A DNA stretch of 64,000 nt, taken from positions 37,588,929-37,652,928 of the forward strand of contig JALMGJ010000004.1 in the NCBI GenBank assembly GCA_023362775.1, read 5' to 3'. Every line of letters begins with the position of its first letter. Position 1 is the stretch's first letter. Below, piece by piece: positions 35,362 through 64,000 of the stretch. The stretch comes from Charina bottae (Eukaryota; Chordata; Lepidosauria; Squamata; Charinaidae). Both the position numbers and the translations under genes were made by a program. The notes under the pieces were generated by a model. It made no database searches. It was given only the letters and a program-made list of their open reading frames with translations, and had not been told where the DNA came from.

Positions 35362-35478
35362 TTGGATAAGGAGCGAAACGTTTCCACTGAGAAAATAGAA
35401 ATCCAGTTGACATGATTCAAGCTACAGACAATTCCACCTGGATGACTGAGAACCTTCATAGACATATCTGAACCAGGA
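35362..35478 (+). mobile_element. Solo Penelope-related terminal repeat
   Basis: Carries CTCCTTGGATAAGGAGCGAA, ACGTTTCCACTGAGAAAATAG, AATCCAGTTGACATGATTC and TGGATGACTGAGAACCTTCA. The same sequence forms the arms of the hairpin element at 48158-48351. Lies just upstream of the CCDC138 promoter. Confidence 0.7.
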
Positions 35479-35479
35479 T

Positions 35480-36111
35480 GTCGAACGGCCATCACGCTGG
35501 AAGATACAGTATTTACGGAGATTCACATCCTTGTAAGGGCACCTTTTATCGGCATCTTGTCATATTTGATGGTGCCCTTAGAGCAGAACAAGCAACTTTG
35601 AATCTGGGATGCTAGCCCAGGCTTTTCTCTAGAATCGAGAGACATATCACAACAGTATGGAAGTTGTTTGCCATTATCTCCCAGGATTTTTTTCCTACTT
35701 CCTACTTTAGCCTATAACCCTTGTATTGCCTGGCACTATCCAAGTACCGATCAAGCCCAAACCTGCTTAGCCTTCAAACTCAAAAAGTTCAGCCAGATGT
35801 TGCCACTTGCAATTATAACTGATAAGAGATAGAAAGAATGCCAATAGTTCCTTTCAGTTTGAATACAATTTTGCTTTAGGCACTACAGTTCTTAATGGCA
35901 CCCTGTAACTGCTGTACAATGATTGATGGCAGAACTAGTTTCCAAGCCAAGAATGCAAAACAATGCACATACCACCTATAACTTCAGGCAGTAACCTATT
36001 TACCTAAAGACATTAAAACACCAAAGTAGTTTTAGGGCAACTAAATATCACCACTTAAGCAACTCAAGCTGTAGCAGCATTTTGTGTGCTGTAAGAAAAC
36101 ATTCGCTAACA
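35480..36111. other. Intergenic between RANBP2 and CCDC138
   Basis: No gene or clear repeat recognised. The RANBP2 stop is at 36811 and the CCDC138 promoter starts at about 35230, both on the minus strand, so the genes are head-to-tail about 1.9 kb apart. Confidence 0.6.
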
Positions 36112-36422
36112 CAGGGCTTCCCAAACTTTTGCTGTTGGCGACACACCAATGGCTGGTGCACAAAACCCCAGAGGCGCCGCCGTGGGGTGCAAAACCCTGG
36201 AAGCACCGCCACGCTTTCAGTTTTTTGTGCGCCGTGGCGTCGTCAGCAGCATCCCAGTTGTCGCGCAACAACCTGGAAGCGCTGATGGCCTGCCGCTGCT
36301 GTGCGCGTTGCCGCATGCGGCAGCAGCGGTGCGCCATCAGCGCTTCCGGGTTGTTGCGCGACACACCTGGGGCCCCCAGGCGACACAGTACAGTGTCGTG
36401 ACACAGAGTTTGGAAAGCCCTG
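36112..36422. mobile_element. GC-rich hAT MITE, copy 3
   Basis: Begins CAGGGCTTCCCAAACTTTTG and ends GTTTGGAAAGCCCTG. Target duplication CGCTAACA (36104-36111) and CTCTAACA (36423-36430), 7 of 8 identical. The inner hairpin is built on GCGCTGATGGC and its complement. Confidence 0.88.
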
Positions 36423-36627
36423 CTCTAACACAAGGGAAATATGTAGAATAGAAGTAGCAATTATACATTACTTTGTAATATTATTTGAATCATTCAATTA
36501 AGGCAAGAAGCATGCACAAACTAAGTAAAACAGAGAACTCCAGACACCTGGGATTTCATTTTAAATTATTTAATACAAAAATCAGGAGGAAACAAAAGTA
36601 CACCTGAAGTTGACTAGTGTTTGAACG

Positions 36628-36633
36628 TTTATT
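36628..36633 (-). terminator. Candidate RANBP2 poly(A) signal (distal)
   Basis: AATAAA on the minus strand about 180 bases after the RANBP2 stop. Another AATAAA is nearer, at 36777-36772. I cannot tell which is used. Confidence 0.45.
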
Positions 36634-36810
36634 TCACATGCAAAGTCAATTGAAACACATTTTAAAAAGTACTCAGCTATGAGCTGTAACTTTACATTTA
36701 TACATCAGAAGTGTTCATTTTTAAAACAAAAAAAAAACCCTGAACATAATCTTGTCTAAATCTGCTGAAGATTTATTTATTTAATCTCTGAACATGTCAG
36801 CACAATCATT

Positions 36811-63011
<26,201 letters not shown>

Positions 63012-63484
63012 CTATCAAAAAGGAGAGGGCTGACATCAGAGATCCTGCCACCAAGGTACTTTCAAAAAAATCGTAATACAATAAAAAAAGGAAATCAGTG
63101 CATATATACAGTATGTTAATATCCTTCTTGATGGAGGTAAATTTCCATTAAACCTGTGTTGCTGGATCACCACATAAACTGTGGATCATGAAAAAGTCAA
63201 AAGAGGAACCTACAACAAAATGTTGCTATTAAAAAGGTGTGTTAATTTTGAAGGTTTCTAGGCTGTCCAGATCAATTCAGGCTTCAAAAAGGGAATTTCA
63301 GGGTCAACAGGCAAAAGAGAACTCTTCTCCCTATCCCACCTCTGTATAGCTTTCTGCGACGCTCTATAACACTTAGGGGCTCCTAGCCCCAAATCTGAGC
63401 ATTTTAAAGCCACAACTAAACATGGAACAGGGAGTTCTGAAGAATAGGAAAATGATGTTATTGGGTATAACTTGGTGTGAAATA

Positions 63485-64000
63485 CAGTTGCAATTGAAAT
63501 TATTCAACCCCCATTGCAAATCAGGTTTATTGTTAAAATTTACAGACCTTCAGCTGTTTGCAGTGAACAAATCAAACAAAAGCAATTGAAATAGCTCAAT
63601 ACAACAAATGCTTCAAGTGGTTTCCCCAAATTCAACTGGAAATGCAACTTATAATGCCTTCTCCAGTCTCAAAATTATTCAACCCCGTCATGGCAAGCAT
63701 CTTCAGAACTTAGTAGAGCACCCTTTTGCTGTTATGACCTGCTGCAAATGAGATGCATAGCCAGACACCAGCTTCTGGCAGCGTTCCTGAGGAATCCTAG
63801 CCCATTCCTCATGAGCAATGGCCTCCAGTTCACTAATATTTTGGGTTTGCATGCTGCAACCGCCTTCTTCAAATCCCACCAGTGATTTTCTATGGGGTTC
63901 AAGTCAGGTGACTGTGATGGCCACTGTAGAAACTTCCAGGACTACTTCTGCATCCAAGCTTTAGTGGGATTTGAGGTATGCTTGGGATCATTGTCCTGCT
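63485..64000 (-). mobile_element. Second Tc1/mariner copy, cut by window end
   Basis: Same family as 47393-49857 in the opposite orientation. TA then CAGTTGCAATTGAAATTATT opens the inverted repeat. Antisense transposase follows, with CAGGTCATAACAGCAAAAGG, the [14 protein letters not shown] region and the QDNDPKHTS region at the right edge. No nested insertions in the visible part. Confidence 0.93.

Overview
The window is vertebrate nuclear DNA. It is AT-rich, has long introns with GT-AG splice sites, and is crowded with squamate-type repeats: Sauria-type tRNA SINEs, Bov-B LINE remnants, L2/CR1-type LINE tails, a Penelope element, Tc1/mariner and hAT MITEs. A lizard or snake is the best guess; the species cannot be told. 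The order RANBP2 - CCDC138 on one strand is the conserved vertebrate arrangement (EDAR would be expected next, beyond base 1).

Both genes read on the minus strand. RANBP2 (nucleoporin Nup358) fills the right side. Twelve exons between 63011 and 36811 encode the C-terminal 2191 residues: FG-rich linkers, four Ran-binding domains, zinc fingers (only three here), the IR1-M-IR2 SUMO E3 region and a terminal cyclophilin domain. The N-terminal TPR exons lie beyond base 64000. After about 1.9 kb, a GC-rich promoter (about 34640-35230) leads into CCDC138, whose 15 exons (34952 down to 6889) I could join in phase into a complete 649-residue protein. Joined exon phases agree throughout both models.

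By region: 1-6850 is intergenic, with two Bov-B pieces and a small MITE. 6889-34952 is CCDC138, with introns holding Bov-B, LINE, SINE and hAT copies. 34953-36810 is promoter and intergenic DNA with a Penelope-related solo repeat and a GC-rich hAT MITE. 36811-64000 is RANBP2. Its 9.8 kb intron at 44074-54628 is a nested pile of mobile elements, and the intron at 59385-62875 holds a degraded 145-170 bp tandem array with CCTAA motifs.

The most interesting material is in the 44-50 kb intron. A Penelope-like element with a GIY-YIG endonuclease reading frame and inverted ends is inserted in a SINE with a 15 bp target duplication, and each end carries a hammerhead-ribozyme-like fold. A few hundred bases on, a Tc1/mariner element has been broken by two fold-back insertions: one Penelope-related hairpin with a 14 bp target duplication and its own hammerhead-like core, and one 637 bp inverted LTR-like structure. 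A family of GC-rich palindromic hAT MITEs, four copies with perfect or near-perfect 8 bp target duplications, is scattered around both genes.
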